Of a stretch of DNA of 64,000 nt, positions 1-10,560 are shown in pieces. Under the pieces are notes generated by a model. It searched no databases, was not told where the DNA came from, and saw nothing but the letters and a program-made list of their open reading frames with translations. Made by a program: the position numbers and the translations under genes. Numbering within the stretch: position 1 is the first letter of the stretch; every line of letters starts with the position of its first letter. This DNA is from Undaria pinnatifida (Eukaryota > Sar > Phaeophyceae > Laminariales > Alariaceae): assembly GCA_012845835.1 (NCBI GenBank), contig JABAKD010000027.1, positions 1,535,189 to 1,599,188 on the forward strand. Reading direction: 5' to 3'.

Positions 1-1091
1 CTAAGGGGGATCCCTTGTCCAATATAATTAGGGTTCGCAAAAAGCAGGCATGAAAGCCATGTACATTTTGTATGTAATATGCCCCAGCACCAATGGCGCA
101 TTGCTTACCCTTATAGTCGCCGGATATGGCCCTTGGCCAATTGCATCCCCAATGCCAGGACTATAGGCTATATCACAAGCACCCATCACAGATGATAGCC
201 AATAATATCTGGATGCTGTTGAGTCGGCGGTGTGTTTGCTGATCGCGTGACCCCCCACAAATCTGCAGTCACGGGCTAAACCGAGATTAGATACTGCTTG
301 GTTCGTTCACGGGGCTCATTGCTTAGACCCCATGCTGCTTCCACGTATGAAAGTACGAGGTGTGCTTCCTAAAGGGCGCATGTGCAGGTTAAGAGGCGCC
401 CCATTGAAGTCTACACCTATAACAAAACTATCTATGATAAAGTTGACAGTCGTAACGCGATGAACACGCTATCGAATAGCCTCGGTATGCAAATAATCAA
501 ATTTAATCTAATGGTAAGAGTCTCGCTACCATTATTACATGTAAATGTAGCACCTTTTGGGGCCAACCTGTTTTCTGAATTGACGGGGCCCTTAACCTAT
601 AAATAAGATCGTCGGAAGGCCGGATCGGTTTTTATTGTTTTGCATGTGGTATTAGGTTGATTCGTCGGGTTGTGTAGTGGTACTCCGAGTTGGCCTTTAA
701 GTGTTATTCAAAGCCAGTTGAAGGTGGAAGGTATATAGAGCTCCTCGTGTGTTGAGTAGATGTGCACCGTGTGCCGCCACGGTAGGAAGGGTCGGTAGTA
801 CAACCGTACGAACATATTGATTGAGTGGTTTCGCAGGTGAGAATCCCCGTCAGTCCGAGAAAGCTTGGCCCAAAGTGATACCGCTATCGTAAGGCGCGTC
901 TCGATTACGACAGATAGTCTATATCCAATAGCCTACAGCCTATAGCCTATAGCAGCCCGGTGTTCTTGTATCGGTGGTGTGTGCTCATCACCTGAAACCG
1001 TCGGTTTGGAGTACCTAGTGTCTACATTGTTTTTGCTCCCCTCTCTCTTTCAACTCTTGTTTTCACCTTTTTGTTTGTTTTTGGTTTTCTA
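1..1091. other. Left-edge stretch without a recognised gene
   Basis: I see no recognisable domain here. There are two short open frames, 76 codons on the minus strand (28-258) and 74 codons on the plus strand (382-606); neither matches a family I know. Near 929-955 there is a short repeat of the word GCCTATAG, which also occurs around 180 in inverted form. The stretch ends at the left inverted repeat of the element that begins at 1,092. It may be ordinary intergenic DNA or decayed repeat. Confidence 0.4.
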
Positions 1092-1883
1092 GACCATTTC
1101 TTACGCAGCCGGATTCCGCCAGGGTCGAAGACGGCCCTTTGCGACCGGACTTTTTTTCGACTGGATTCTTCTGGTCCCTCTTCTTATCGTCAGTCGAGTC
1201 GATTTTATAGTTTTTGTGCTCTTCCTCGAGGCGGTTGGTGTGAGGGAGTACTTCTGTACTGCTGTATGGCAGTCAAAAATCGGTTGGCAGCTCTGTCAGC
1301 TGTGCTTCGCGCGTTCTTCGCGAGCAACGCGCACTTTGCGCCCGACGAACCTTCGTCCAAGCGGGTTGGTGGCATTGGGTTAGCCGAAAGCCGCCAAAGC
1401 TATGTCCGTGGCATTGCACTCAGCCGAGCGCCGCCAAAGCTACAGCGGGCGTAGCCGTTGTTAGCAAAATGGCATCGACAATCACGCTGCTGGCGAGCGG
1501 AGCTAGGAGGGCGTCACGCTGACTTGCGGCGAGAAGCAACGGCAGTGATAGCAAAGGCAGCGTCGGCGCTGTTGTATGTTACTGCTGTGTGGTACCTGGT
1601 ATGGGTGTGTGGGCGTGTGGGTGTGTGCTTTGTGGTGGGACGAGCGATGCGATGGGTTCAAAAATACGGGGTAAAGTAAAACTTTTTCGACGACTGAGTT
1701 TTTCGACTGGAGGATCCAGTCGAAAAGGTCGAGTTTTTCGACTGGATCCGCCAGTCGGAGTTATCAGTCGAAAAAAATCGGGTCGAGAAAAGCCTTTTTT
1801 CGACTGTGTAAGAAAGCCTAATTTGGGCGTCAGTCGAAAACGGCCGTTTCCGACTGACAAATCCGACTGTATAAGAAATAGCC
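1092..1883. mobile_element. PIF/Harbinger-like non-autonomous element (MITE), copy 1
   Basis: The two ends form an imperfect inverted repeat of about 23 bp: the left end begins GACCATTTCTTACGCAGCC and the right end, read on the other strand, begins GGCTATTTCTTATACAGTC, with 18 of 23 positions matching by eye. The flanking trinucleotides are CTA on the left and TTA on the right, close to the TTA/TAA target duplication typical of PIF/Harbinger elements. The last 200 bp carry many alternating copies of CGACTG and CAGTCGAAAA, so this part can fold into many small hairpins. No transposase frame is present. A second copy with better preserved ends lies at 38,332-39,088. The class assignment is inferred from end sequence and target site only. 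Confidence 0.75.
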
Positions 1884-1972
1884 TTACCAGGTATTAACTT
1901 TTTTTTTCATTTTTACTGAAGACACAGCGTGCCAGAGGTATATATATATATATGCAGACGATGATGATTCTG
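1884..1972. other. AT-rich spacer with short TA run
   Basis: Short spacer between the Harbinger-like element and the LINE remnant. It contains a run of T near 1,899 and a (TA)n run at about 1,939-1,953. The TA run directly precedes the region where LINE-like coding similarity begins. Confidence 0.5.
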
Positions 1973-2470
1973 TACCTGGGCGGTCTTATCGACGCAAGCA
2001 CCGATATTTTCCAGAAATTCAAAGACGGATCCAGATCGCATTAACATGCTACAACCGGTTCAAGCGGCAGCTGCACGATATGGAGGATGCCCCTTGCATT
2101 ATACAGGTGTCTGCATAAGCCCGAGGTGATGGAAACCCTGCTGTTCGGGTGTGTGACTTAGACTCTCCGCCTGGAACACTTGACTGAGCTCTTGGCGGCA
2201 CAGCACAACCTCCTCTTAAGGACCATTGGCTTCAAGCAAGCGCTGACAACGCGCCGACCATCTCATTTCGTACGCCAAGGCTCTCTAGAAGGCAAAATAT
2301 GAGCACGTTGAGATGACCCTTCGCAAACGACGCCTCCTCTTTGCGGGAGCCGTACAACGGACGACCGCTGAGCGGCTGAATAATCGCGTGGTGTTTGGGA
2401 CGCTGGTTGGTTGGGATAATCCAGGACCAGGCCGACGACCGCGGCTACAATCACGGGGTCATTTGTGGCA
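1973..2470 (+). pseudogene. LINE (non-LTR) reverse transcriptase C-terminal remnant
   Basis: Frame-switching translation gives a recognisable C-terminal segment of a LINE-type reverse transcriptase. In order one can read YLGGLIDAS (the YLG motif that follows the palm and thumb in many non-LTR polymerases), then a basic helix ending NRFKRQLHDMEDAP, then the block METLLFGCVT, which corresponds to the usual 'GCETW' motif, and finally RKRRLLFAGAVQRT and a Gly/Pro-rich tail. At least two frameshifts and two stops (near 2,127 and 2,160) break it, so it is dead. The catalytic palm is not in the window; the copy is 5'-truncated next to the MITE, as LINE copies usually are. Identification rests on motif order and memory of the family, without alignment. 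Confidence 0.65.
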
Positions 2471-2499
2471 CCTCTTTTGCAGTCGCTCGGGGTCACTTG

Positions 2500-2695
2500 C
2501 GCGAGTGAACCCCATAGTCCTTTGCAGTCTCAACCTTCCATTTGCCTCACACCACATAATAATTGTATCTGTCTAGAATGAAGAATCAGCACGGACGCTG
2601 TGTGGGTGCACTGATGTCGTTGGATAGAAACAATGGTTTTATAACAAACACATTGTGCAAATGGACTGGTCTAGTGTGCTTGCTTGAATATTTTT
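2500..2695. other. Spacer downstream of LINE remnant, with palindrome
   Basis: No gene seen. At about 2,488-2,515 lies a palindromic segment, GGGGTCACTTGCGCGAGTGA followed by ACCCC, which can form a hairpin. Related palindromes recur at 4,869-4,893 and 5,031-5,050. Confidence 0.4.
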
Positions 2696-2700
2696 CAAGG

Positions 2701-3250
2701 GTGTGTTCGGTACGGTACGTACCGAGGCGCACCGGCGGTATATACCGCCGGTTTTACCGGTGCCGGACACTTCGGTTAGTTCGGTACGGCGTCAATACCG
2801 GTACCAAAAGCTTCGGTAAGTTCCGTACGACATCAATATCCGTACCGGAAACATCGGTAAGTTCGGTACGACTACCATACCGGTACCGACGGTGCCGGTA
2901 CAGACTTTCGTACCGGTACCGGACACTTCGGCAAGTTCAGTACGACGTCGATACCGGTACCGGAAATTTTCGGTAAGACCGGGACGCTATCTATACCGGT
3001 AGCGGAAACTTCGGTAAGTTCGGTACGATATCAATACCGGTACTCGAAACTTCGGTAAGTTCGGTACCACATCAATACCGATACCGGACAATTCGGTAAG
3101 TTCCGCACTACATCGACAATGGTACCGGCGGTACCGGTATGCGCGTACGTACCGGAGCCGGTACCGTTATCGGTACAACATCGATGCGGGTACCGGACAC
3201 TTCGATACGATCGGCACAATATCAACCCCGTACCGAACACTTCGGTACGT
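2701..3250. repeat. 41-bp GGTACC minisatellite, left array
   Basis: Tandem, diverged copies of a unit of about 41 bp, spelled approximately as a run of CGGTACC words followed by ACTTCGGTAAGTTCGGTACG. Recurrence of ACTTCGG at 2,769 and 2,810 gives the 41-base step. The unit is rich in the KpnI-type palindrome GGTACC, so both strands look alike. The minus-strand open frames in this stretch are by-products of the repeat. Confidence 0.8.
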
Positions 3251-3860
3251 TTGGAACAATACCAACCCGATTCCACCACATTGCGACGTCATCCTTCGGA
3301 GCTCTTGCTCCAGGCAGCATTCTAAGCCACATACACCCCGGTCCCCAAACATCATTCAGTACGCTCGGCATACCGAGACTCAGAGCACGCATGAGCACCG
3401 ACGAAACTTGCCAGAATGAGGTGGCCTCCAGCAGTGATGCCACCGATTCTGGTGGCGGGTCATCTTTGCCAGCTCCCACACACACCAGCGCCGGCATCAG
3501 AAGTTATCGACGTGGACGCCGAAAAGAAAGCCGTGCCGGTGATTTTGCATGCTCCTGTCTACAAATCGCTCACGGGAGACGTGTACAAGTTGCCGGCGGA
3601 GACATTTAAAGCCGTCGATGGTTTTCCGGTGCCGGCCGGTTATCGGGGGGAAGGGACGCGTGAAGCCTCGTTTATTTACTCGATTGGCGTGTAGGTCGAA
3701 ACGATCGACGAGAAGACAGCGCTCTACTGATAATCCAAAGGGTATACCTTACCTTACCTTACCTTACCTTTCGAACAACATATCCACACAAAGATAAAGA
3801 AAAAACATGCTGAAAATATAAGAGCCAATTATAACTCACTTCAATTACGTACCTCAGCGG
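3251..3860. other. Middle of the satellite element
   Basis: Non-repetitive sequence between the two 41-bp arrays. Several overlapping open frames up to 156 codons occur on the plus strand but they run in from the satellite and show no family resemblance. At 3,748-3,772 there is a perfect (CCTTA)5-like microsatellite. I see no supported gene. Confidence 0.45.
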
Positions 3861-4390
3861 GTACCCCCGGCCAATACCGGAGTTGCTCTGTTCATGTACC
3901 ATGTACCGCTAGTTTATGTCCAATCTACCGGTATGTACCTACGGGCAAGCGTGCGTCGGTACATTGCCGGTGGTATATACCGCCGGTACTGCCGGTATAT
4001 TTATTCAAGTGTGTGCCGGTGCCGGTACTGGTACCGGTACAGACTTTCGTACCGGTACCGGACGCTTCGGTAAGTTCGGTACGACTTCAATACCGGCACC
4101 GGAAACTTCGGTAAGTTCGGTACGACATCAATACCAGTACCGGAAACTTCGGTAAGTTCGGTACGACATCAATACCCGTACCGGAAACTTCGGTACGTTC
4201 GGTATGACATCATTACCGGTACCGGCGGTACCGGTACATACTTTCGTACCGGTGCCGGACACTTCGGTAAGTTCGGTACACCTCCCATATCGGTACCGGA
4301 CACTTCGATAAGTTCGGTACGACGTCAATACCGGTACTGGAAACTTCGGCAAGTTCATTACGACATCCATACCGGTACCGTACCGAACAC
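3860..4390. repeat. 41-bp GGTACC minisatellite, right array
   Basis: Same unit as the left array; ACTTCGG recurs at 4,105, 4,146 and 4,187, which fixes the period at 41 bp. Units here are closer to one another than in the left array, which suggests more recent homogenisation. The array runs straight into the right terminal inverted repeat of the element. Confidence 0.8.
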
Positions 4391-4397
4391 ACCCTTG

Positions 4398-5303
4398 ATA
4401 ATCTCGTTTTTTTCAAGGCGTGCTCATTCATTGCGGTTGGCATTGCATGGCCAAATCACTTTGCGGTGCTTGAATGATGTATCCTGTGTCGTAGCTCGTC
4501 TCTTTATATATATGAGGCATCAGCACGGACACTCTAACCACCCTAACCCTAACCCTTACAATTTATAATCAAATTAACGCGTCTACTTTGTTGCTAGGTG
4601 CTGGCTGGCTGCTTTTTGTTCACTGTTCACTTTTTTTGTACCCTCTTTTTTCTTTTATTTTCCATTTTTTTCCACTTCTTTTTCTTCGATATTTATTTTA
4701 TCTTTTTTCAATATTATTGTTAAAAACAGTCTGATACGTTGACTTGCATCTTTTCTTTCCGCGGCTTGACTTGCATCTTTTCTTTCCGCGGCGAGGTCGC
4801 AGTTCATCAACTGAAACCAACTGAAGACCCAGGCTACGGTAGGGGGGTCCCCTTTTGGGCCTTTTATTTCAGTGGCTAGGGGTCACTCGCGCGAGTAACC
4901 CCTTTGTTCCTATGCGATCTTACGTTTTCTTCATGTTTTACATTGACGAAATTAATCCGCAATGCAAAGGTGATTTAAGCTGGTGTAAAGCAAGTGATTA
5001 AACCATCTTCATCCGTGGGGTACAGAGCCACTCGTGCGAGTGGCTCAAACACATCGGTGAAAATGGGGGTACCCCCCCTACCGTAGCCTTGGTCTGAAAT
5101 GCTAGCGTACCGGGTACGATAATTGAAAAAAAGGCCAGACCATAAAAAACAGAGAAAAAAGGAAAAAGGAAAATCATAAAAAGAAGAGAAAATAAAACAA
5201 AGTAAAACAAACGCCAGGTGTTCGGAATAATGCGATGCAAGAACATCGGAAGGGAAAGGCTGCAAGAAGAAAACCATACGTGCTGAATATCAACAGAAAC
5301 TTG
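4398..5303. other. Gene-empty stretch with telomere-like tract, duplication and palindromes
   Basis: No gene recognised. It holds a telomere-like tract (CCCTAA repeated nearly three times, about 4,540-4,557), a direct duplication of about 26 bp built on GACTTGCATCTTTTCTTTCC (about 4,740-4,792), and two palindromes with a CACTCGCGCGAGTG or CACTCGTGCGAGTG core (4,869-4,893 and 5,031-5,050). The minus-strand frame at 4,975-5,277 is Phe-rich because of T-rich sequence and is not convincing. Confidence 0.5.
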
Positions 5304-5630
5304 TGCTTGATGAAGATTGGCCCAACCAACAAAAGTGGAAACATACCGTGGCTACGTCGGGTTATCCGACAGGATACTGCGGGATATTGTAGTATGGGAA
5401 TGATAAATGGAATATCTTTTTGGTTTCTTGTGGACTGCTGAGAACAGTCCTAGGAATATTCTTGTATTCGTGTTATTATGGAATTTCGGGACTTCGGAAG
5501 AGTACCCCGTGATAAATGAAGCCGAGCACGTAAGCTTCGCATACCGGCGCCTACTCGCCCGCTCCATCTCTTCCCCTCTGATCAGCATCCGGGGCAAGTC
5601 AATACAGTAATCTATAGTCTAGACTACACC
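5304..5630 (+). repeat. Copia 5' LTR (right end approximate)
   Basis: Start fixed by matching the first ~27 bp to the sequence that follows the polypurine tract at 10,571. The end cannot be checked because the 3' LTR is truncated; about 5,630 is an estimate from the start of leader sequence upstream of gag. No clear primer binding site could be assigned. Confidence 0.6.
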
Positions 5631-5757
5631 ACTATCTTCGCACTGTGTGTTGCAGTGAGGCTCGCGACTTGAGAATGGGGTACAGGAAGCACATTGTTTT
5701 TCACATTACCGATTTATTTCAACACGTTAACGTTTGTACACGGTTTGAATCGGCACA

Positions 5758-6500
5758 ATGTCTGGAAGCGAGGTCGACAGAGAGCACGTCAACCAACCAG
5801 AAGAGATTATGGAAATGCTGACATCACTGGTGCTCAGGCAAGGCCAACTGGAGGAGCGGATGGCCAACAACCGTGCTCGAGGAGAGAGCCGGTCCAGCCC
5901 AAGCAACGAACAGCAAGATGGAGTCCGAACCGGTGGGAATTTGCCAGCCCCTGGTGCTGTACGCGTAGGCAAGGCTAGTAGGGAGGAAGAGTTCGTAGAC
6001 GGCAGCCTGAATGTTGAGAATTTAGTACCTGGTAGTATTAAGCAGACAGTCCCCAAATTCTGCGGTAAGCCATAAAATTTCGCAGTATGGAGTGAGCGTT
6101 TGAGGCGTTTGTATCAATGAGTGGGTGCTTGGGTTATCTACTGACTGATATTGACGTAGCTGTAGGTGACACAACAAACGACACCCAGTATTTTGTCTCT
6201 CAAGGTTTGACGCATGCTTACATCAGGAGCGCACGGGTCGCGTGGGTATGTTTGACAGAAAGCATGACTGACACTGACCTTCTCGACAGAATGTTTTCAA
6301 AGCAGTCTCCAAGCGGTGCTTGGAAAATGATTCGCGATTGGTTTCTGCCGAGATCAATTGCTACGAAGGTCAAATGGTCGGCTGCCTTTGACGCTGTAAG
6401 TATGTAAAGGGAAGAATAGCCCACGAAATTATTTAGCCGTGTTGGCAAGATTGCTAGTACTCTTGCTTGCCTTCGTGTGACGAAATCGGAGGGCGACGTA
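5758..6500 (+). pseudogene. Copia Gag, broken
   Basis: The frame from the ATG at 5,758 runs 105 codons and encodes a hydrophilic N-terminus with a short predicted helix (residues about 15-45), then reaches VPKFCGKP, the entry to the copia Gag (UBN2-like) domain, where a TAA stop falls at 6,073. The domain continues in another frame (6,117-6,407) with blocks such as ARVAWVCLTESMT and PSGAWKMIRDWF, the helical core that would build the virus-like particle. The ATG at 5,758 is chosen because it opens the longest frame after the LTR leader. Inactive through the stop and at least one frameshift. Confidence 0.75.
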
Positions 6501-6869
6501 AACAGAAAAATGGTAAGGGTGTTGACTGATGACTACGAAATTAAGCAACGCACGTTTCTATATCGCGATGAGATAACGCGAGCGGAGATCGGTAATATTG
6601 TCCTACAGAGGTACCTGGGACTTCCCTTATATCAAAGGAGAAGAACGTAGGACAATCACTGTTTTCGAGTGGAGTCGCCCTAGGTTGTTGCGGGGGTGGT
6701 CGTGGAGGTAGCCATGGTGGTGGTGGCGGGTTCAACGGCAACAATGGTTGGTCGCGGAACAAGGGATCGGCGAATGCAGGAACTACCCGAAAGTTGCGAA
6801 GGGCAGCAACAACCCCCCCGCCCACAAACAATCAATCCCGCAAACAGAGCACGATAAGGTAAAGGGTAT

Positions 6870-7345
6870 GTGTGTATCCGTCGCTTTGTACTCGGGCACA
6901 TGTGGTATCAGTGCAAGGATCGAGTAACCCCGGCTTCGGAGAGGACGTCCGACGGACGTGCACAACAACAGAACAACAGCGATGTGACTGTATGTTGTCT
7001 TGCGAATGCCATGCTTAGTGGTAGTGATGACTCGTGTGCTGTGGAGCGTAGATATACCTTGACGGAGAGTTTTGCAGAGAAATGGATAGCAGGTAGTGAT
7101 GCCTCATTCCAAATTACTCATTCAGTTGACCAGTTAAGTGACGTACGACTGTGCCACGACAAGGTTAGGATCGGTGACAACGACCTGATCGACGTTGTGG
7201 GTTATGGCACGCTCACGTTGGTCTCCCCCGGAGATATGACTGTTAAGCTGTTGGATGTGGGTGACGTGCCGGATTGGGCGTTCAATTTGTTTTCGCTGAT
7301 GATCGTCCATAAAAATGTATTAGGTTTCGTGACCGAGGAATAGGG
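6870..7345 (+). pseudogene. Copia nucleocapsid knuckle and aspartic protease, broken
   Basis: One frame of 157 codons begins with a decayed zinc knuckle: CIRRFVLGHMWYQCKDR keeps the Gly-His and last Cys, but the second Cys of the CX2C pair is Arg. Downstream comes the protease. The usual IADSGAS active-site motif reads IAGSDASF, so the catalytic Asp-Ser-Gly is lost, while the following strand (RIGDNDLIDVVGYGTLTL) and the FNLFSL helix are well kept. The enzyme would cleave the polyprotein; this copy could not. Upstream (6,640-6,860) is a Gly-rich, frameshifted linker. Confidence 0.75.
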
Positions 7346-8510
7346 TTTGTGCATTTCACTTTTTCGATGGGAGGTTGAGGTTCGGGGGTGATAGATCTAG
7401 TTGCTTTGACTTCGCTTACATAATAGAGCCAGACAACGGTTACGTGCCGTTTTCTCTCTTGATCCTCGATTCCACTAAGAACCGCGCGGAGATTGATCTT
7501 GGTTCACCTCAGGCGCTTCCCGTACTTGCCCCCGGTAGTGCCGCGTTTGCTGAGACTGTTGCAGACATCAACGTACTTCTTTGCGTCCATGGTCACTCTA
7601 TCAACATGCTGTTGCGACTGCAAAATCACTCGGTGTAGAACTGTTAGGGTGTTTGACCCTGCACTGGCTGTTCTATGGCAAAATGTTACCTCAAGCCAAT
7701 CCCCAGCAGTATAGAGGAACGCGCGTCAGAGAAATTGGGAAGGACCTTCGTTGACCATAGTGGTTCTAAGCGAACCCCTTTTCTGTTGGGTAAGAGGTAT
7801 GTTATGCTAGTGAAAGTTTTCTCGCGCTACCCGTGGGTAAATTTTCTGAAGCACAAAAAGGAAGCAACAACCGCGCCTAGGAATGTTTTGGCTGATGTAC
7901 GCGCAGACGGTGTCCCCTCGAAGGATGAGATTGTAAGGTCTGGCAACGGGGGAGAATTCTATGGTGGGGAATTTAGAGAGGTGTGCAAACAGTATTGCAT
8001 CAAGCAAGAACGTACGAACGCTAACATCCTATAACAGATGATGTTGTAGAGAGAGCGCTGGTCATCATTCAGAACGCAGCACTTGCTGCGGGCGTCCAGC
8101 CTCCCATCATCTTCCCGCTCCTTCAACTACCGCCAACCGTGTCCCTGTGGGTGGAAGCGGTGCATTGGTCTTGTGAAGCCCTGAACCATGCTATATCCAC
8201 TGTCAACCCCCGGTGACAAGTCTCCACATGAGATGTTGCACGTTACTTCCGCGCCTGCCTCACCACACCCGTTTCTCCACCAATCGTACTGCCGTTGGAA
8301 CCGCCCGTGCAAGTCATCACCCCGGGCCGAGAGCTGTTTTTACCTCGGGCCGGGCATCGACCACCCAAGTGACTCTTTACGGGTGATTACGCGGGCGAAA
8401 CAATTGGTGGAGACTCGAGACGTGACGTGGGAGGCGACGCTTGATGTGGGGAAGTGCCGTCACCCAAGTTGCCGGATATTCCGGAGAAGGAAGGGACGCA
8501 GGGATTAGAG
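7345..8510 (+). pseudogene. Copia integrase, broken
   Basis: Frames at 7,375-7,638, 7,675-8,034 and 8,188-8,508 together cover the integrase. The zinc-binding N-terminus is partial (VHGH near 7,592). The catalytic core starts at KLGRTFVDHSG (first Asp kept). The second Asp is changed: the family motif RSDNGGEF reads RSGNGGEF (about 7,936-7,960). The Glu survives in VVERAL around 8,043, after a frameshift and stop at 8,034. The C-terminal part keeps SCYFLGPGxDHPSDSLRV-like sequence and ETRDVTWE, a typical copia integrase tail. Function would be insertion of cDNA; dead here. Confidence 0.8.
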
Positions 8511-9330
8511 CACGCGTTAGAGCTGGGAGGGACGGAGGATTTTGCCTCCGACCTGACCACTTTGCTGCCGAGATTGGACGCGCGTTACCATTGAGAGTGC
8601 ACCACATTTGTTTTTGAAGTTCCTCACTTTAGGAGAGAGGATATATATAGACTATATATACCTGCTGACCGGATGAAAACTCCCATGGGCTAGGTATTGG
8701 ATGAAAACTCGCATGGACTAGGTATTGAAGGAGAACAATGCATAACAGAAATAACCGATTGCCGACGATTTTGGGTTTATGAGCTCCATCATTCGGAAAC
8801 TAATTCAAGCAATAACAAACCGCTACCTTCATCGTAGCACGCGTTGATGGGGAGGGGAATTTCCCAACAAATTCCGTGTGGTGTCTCCCATGACGCAAGC
8901 CAGTGACGATCTCCTGCTGAAGATATGGAGTCGAACGATATACATCAACAGCCAGGAGCGAATCGTCCGACAGCCACTCTTCTTCTCGGGCTGGGAGTGA
9001 AGTGTCAACCTCGAACAGTATAACCCTGAGCAACACGTCAACCTCTGACGGTGAAGCTCTGAACGACGCGTCATCCTGCATGACAGTGGAGCACAGACTC
9101 CGACGGCGGTCCGGACTGCTGCACATTAACGTGGAGCGCACATGTCAGGACCGGTCGGTGTTGAAGAGATTGGGGAAGAACGTACGAGGGCGAAGACCAG
9201 GGCGCTCAACTAAGAAGCGGCGGCGGGATTGATCAGAGCAATCGGACCCTTTGAAGGAGGCCGCGTTTTCCAAGCGCTACTGGTTGCGACTGGGACCGGG
9301 CGCGGGAAGACGATGTTACCGGATTGCCTG
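8510..9330 (+). other. Copia integrase-RT linker, decayed
   Basis: Low-similarity region between integrase and reverse transcriptase. There is a duplicated phrase at 8,672-8,725 (GATGAAAACTC followed by CATGG(G/A)CTAGGTATTG, twice). Frames on both strands around 8,800-9,140 show no family I recognise; the plus-strand one at 9,002-9,232 is Ser/Arg-rich and may be the acidic/basic linker usual at this place. Confidence 0.4.
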
Positions 9331-9359
9331 GTCAAAGAGGCGGAACCGAGAGACGTCTT

Positions 9360-9990
9360 ATACCGCCGCGCGTTCGTTAAAATATTCGGACGTTTGGATG
9401 GACGCGATGAGATCGGAGTTTGATGGTATCGAACCCTCGTCAACCTTGGCAGTGTGTGGGTTTGAAGGGTGCCTGGTATACCCGTGCGTGTTTCGACTGA
9501 TGTCGAATGACGCGGTTGTAGCGATGCCGGTGGTCCGCGTAGACGACTCTTTGGCTGCAACAAGATCGCAGCAACCAAAGAGATAACCGATGCGGTAGTA
9601 GCTGACCTCAACAAGAGGTTTCCGACCATCATCTAGGCGAGTTTACGTGGTACATGGTAGCGCGTGCAGGAGGGATCGTGAGAAGAGAACACTGGAGATC
9701 TCGCAATCAGTTCATCCGAAGCGTTGTCGAAAGTTTCGGAATCACAAGACCGGCCCAATCCCCGCTTCATCACCGTTGAACCTCAGACACGTGAGTGATG
9801 AGGATCCGGCAATGGACGCTAGTTTCCGCGAAATTGAGAGGGATCTGATGTGGATTGCGAAGCAGACAAGACCAGACGTCTATAACGCAATACGAGCGAT
9901 TGCGCGGTTCTCGCACGATCCTAAGGAAGTACACATGAAGGCTGCGAGGAAGGTTATCGAGCAAGTGCTACGGTTCACTTGGGCTTGACT
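9360..9990 (+). pseudogene. Copia reverse transcriptase, internally deleted
   Basis: The start of the RT domain is clear in the frame 9,251-9,586: DVWMDAMRSEFDGIE is the standard opening of copia RT. About 10 residues later the sequence jumps to YPCVFRLMS and then RVDDSLAA (9,536-9,560), the position of the catalytic YVDD box. Roughly 150 residues of fingers and palm are therefore missing. The Tyr of YVDD is Arg; both Asp remain. After further shifts come ADLNKRFPT, RHVSDEDPAMDA and MWIAKQTRPD-type blocks (9,640-9,960), the thumb and connection. Inactive. Confidence 0.75.
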
Positions 9991-10515
9991 TTCAGAAGAG
10001 AAAGGAAGATAGAGCATGTACAATTGGAGTATGATGTAAAGACATGCGTAGATGCAGACTACGCTCACATAGCCGAGGATAGGCGTTCGGTCTCTGATGT
10101 GCCTGTTTGCTGCGGAGGAACGGTTGAATTCTGCTTTTCTAGAACGCAGAAATGCGTTACACTCTCCACCACCGAGGCACTGTACGTGCCGATGGCTGAC
10201 GGGGTGAAGGAGGCCTTGTACGTGCGAGGAGTGTTCGTTTTCTTGATGCATAGTCTTGGGTCGCCGAGTATTGCACTTTATTAAGACAGCAAGGGTGCGG
10301 TTGACTTGACCTAAAGCCCGTTATGTTTGTTCAACAGCAAGCACATCGATGTAAGGTATCACTTCCTGCGCGAGTTGGAGAGGAAGGGAGACTTGTCCGT
10401 GAGTTTTCCTGGAAAGGAGGACCAACATGCGGATATTTTCACAAAGGCGGTCGCTCGGGAGCGTTTTGAGAAACGCCGCGTTTTTTCTTGTTGGGATGTA
10501 AGAGTTTCCAGGTGA
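9975..10515 (+). pseudogene. Copia RNase H, broken
   Basis: Frames 9,979-10,284 and 10,327-10,515 encode most of the copia RNase H: VDADYAHIAEDRRSVS (first catalytic Asp), CVTLSTTEALY (Glu), then DSKGAVDLT (Asp) across a TAA stop at 10,282, then SKHIDVRYHFLREL and EDQHADIFTKA, the conserved tail. The residues needed for catalysis look kept, but a stop and a second stop near 10,312 interrupt the domain. It would degrade the RNA template during cDNA synthesis. Confidence 0.8.
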
Positions 10516-10560
10516 AATGTTTCTGGGAGTTATTTCCGAGGAATATTTGTTGTTCCAGCG

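Larger units (their letters stand above)
2696..4397. mobile_element. Inverted-repeat element filled with GGTACC-rich satellite (hAT-like ends)
   Basis: The left end (from 2,696) reads CAAGGGTGTGTTCGGTACGG and the right end at 4,397 is its inverted copy, a perfect match over about 22 bp. The ends resemble those of the element at 11,213-12,464, where the shared core is GGGTG(C)TGTTCGGTA. The CAAGG start fits the loose terminal consensus of hAT elements, but the flanking 8-mers (ATATTTTT left, ATAATCTC right) agree at only 5 of 8 positions, so a target duplication is not proven. The interior is two arrays of a 41-bp repeat around a 600-bp non-repetitive middle. No transposase. Alternative: a local inverted duplication of satellite DNA. 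Confidence 0.6.

Noticed and set aside
1092-1883. 127-codon ORF inside the Harbinger-like element as a transposase
   Set aside because: No DDE or Myb/SANT motif, and the second copy does not keep the frame.
2563-3355. Several long frames on both strands in the 41-bp satellite
   Set aside because: The frames follow the repeat unit and change between units; no domain.
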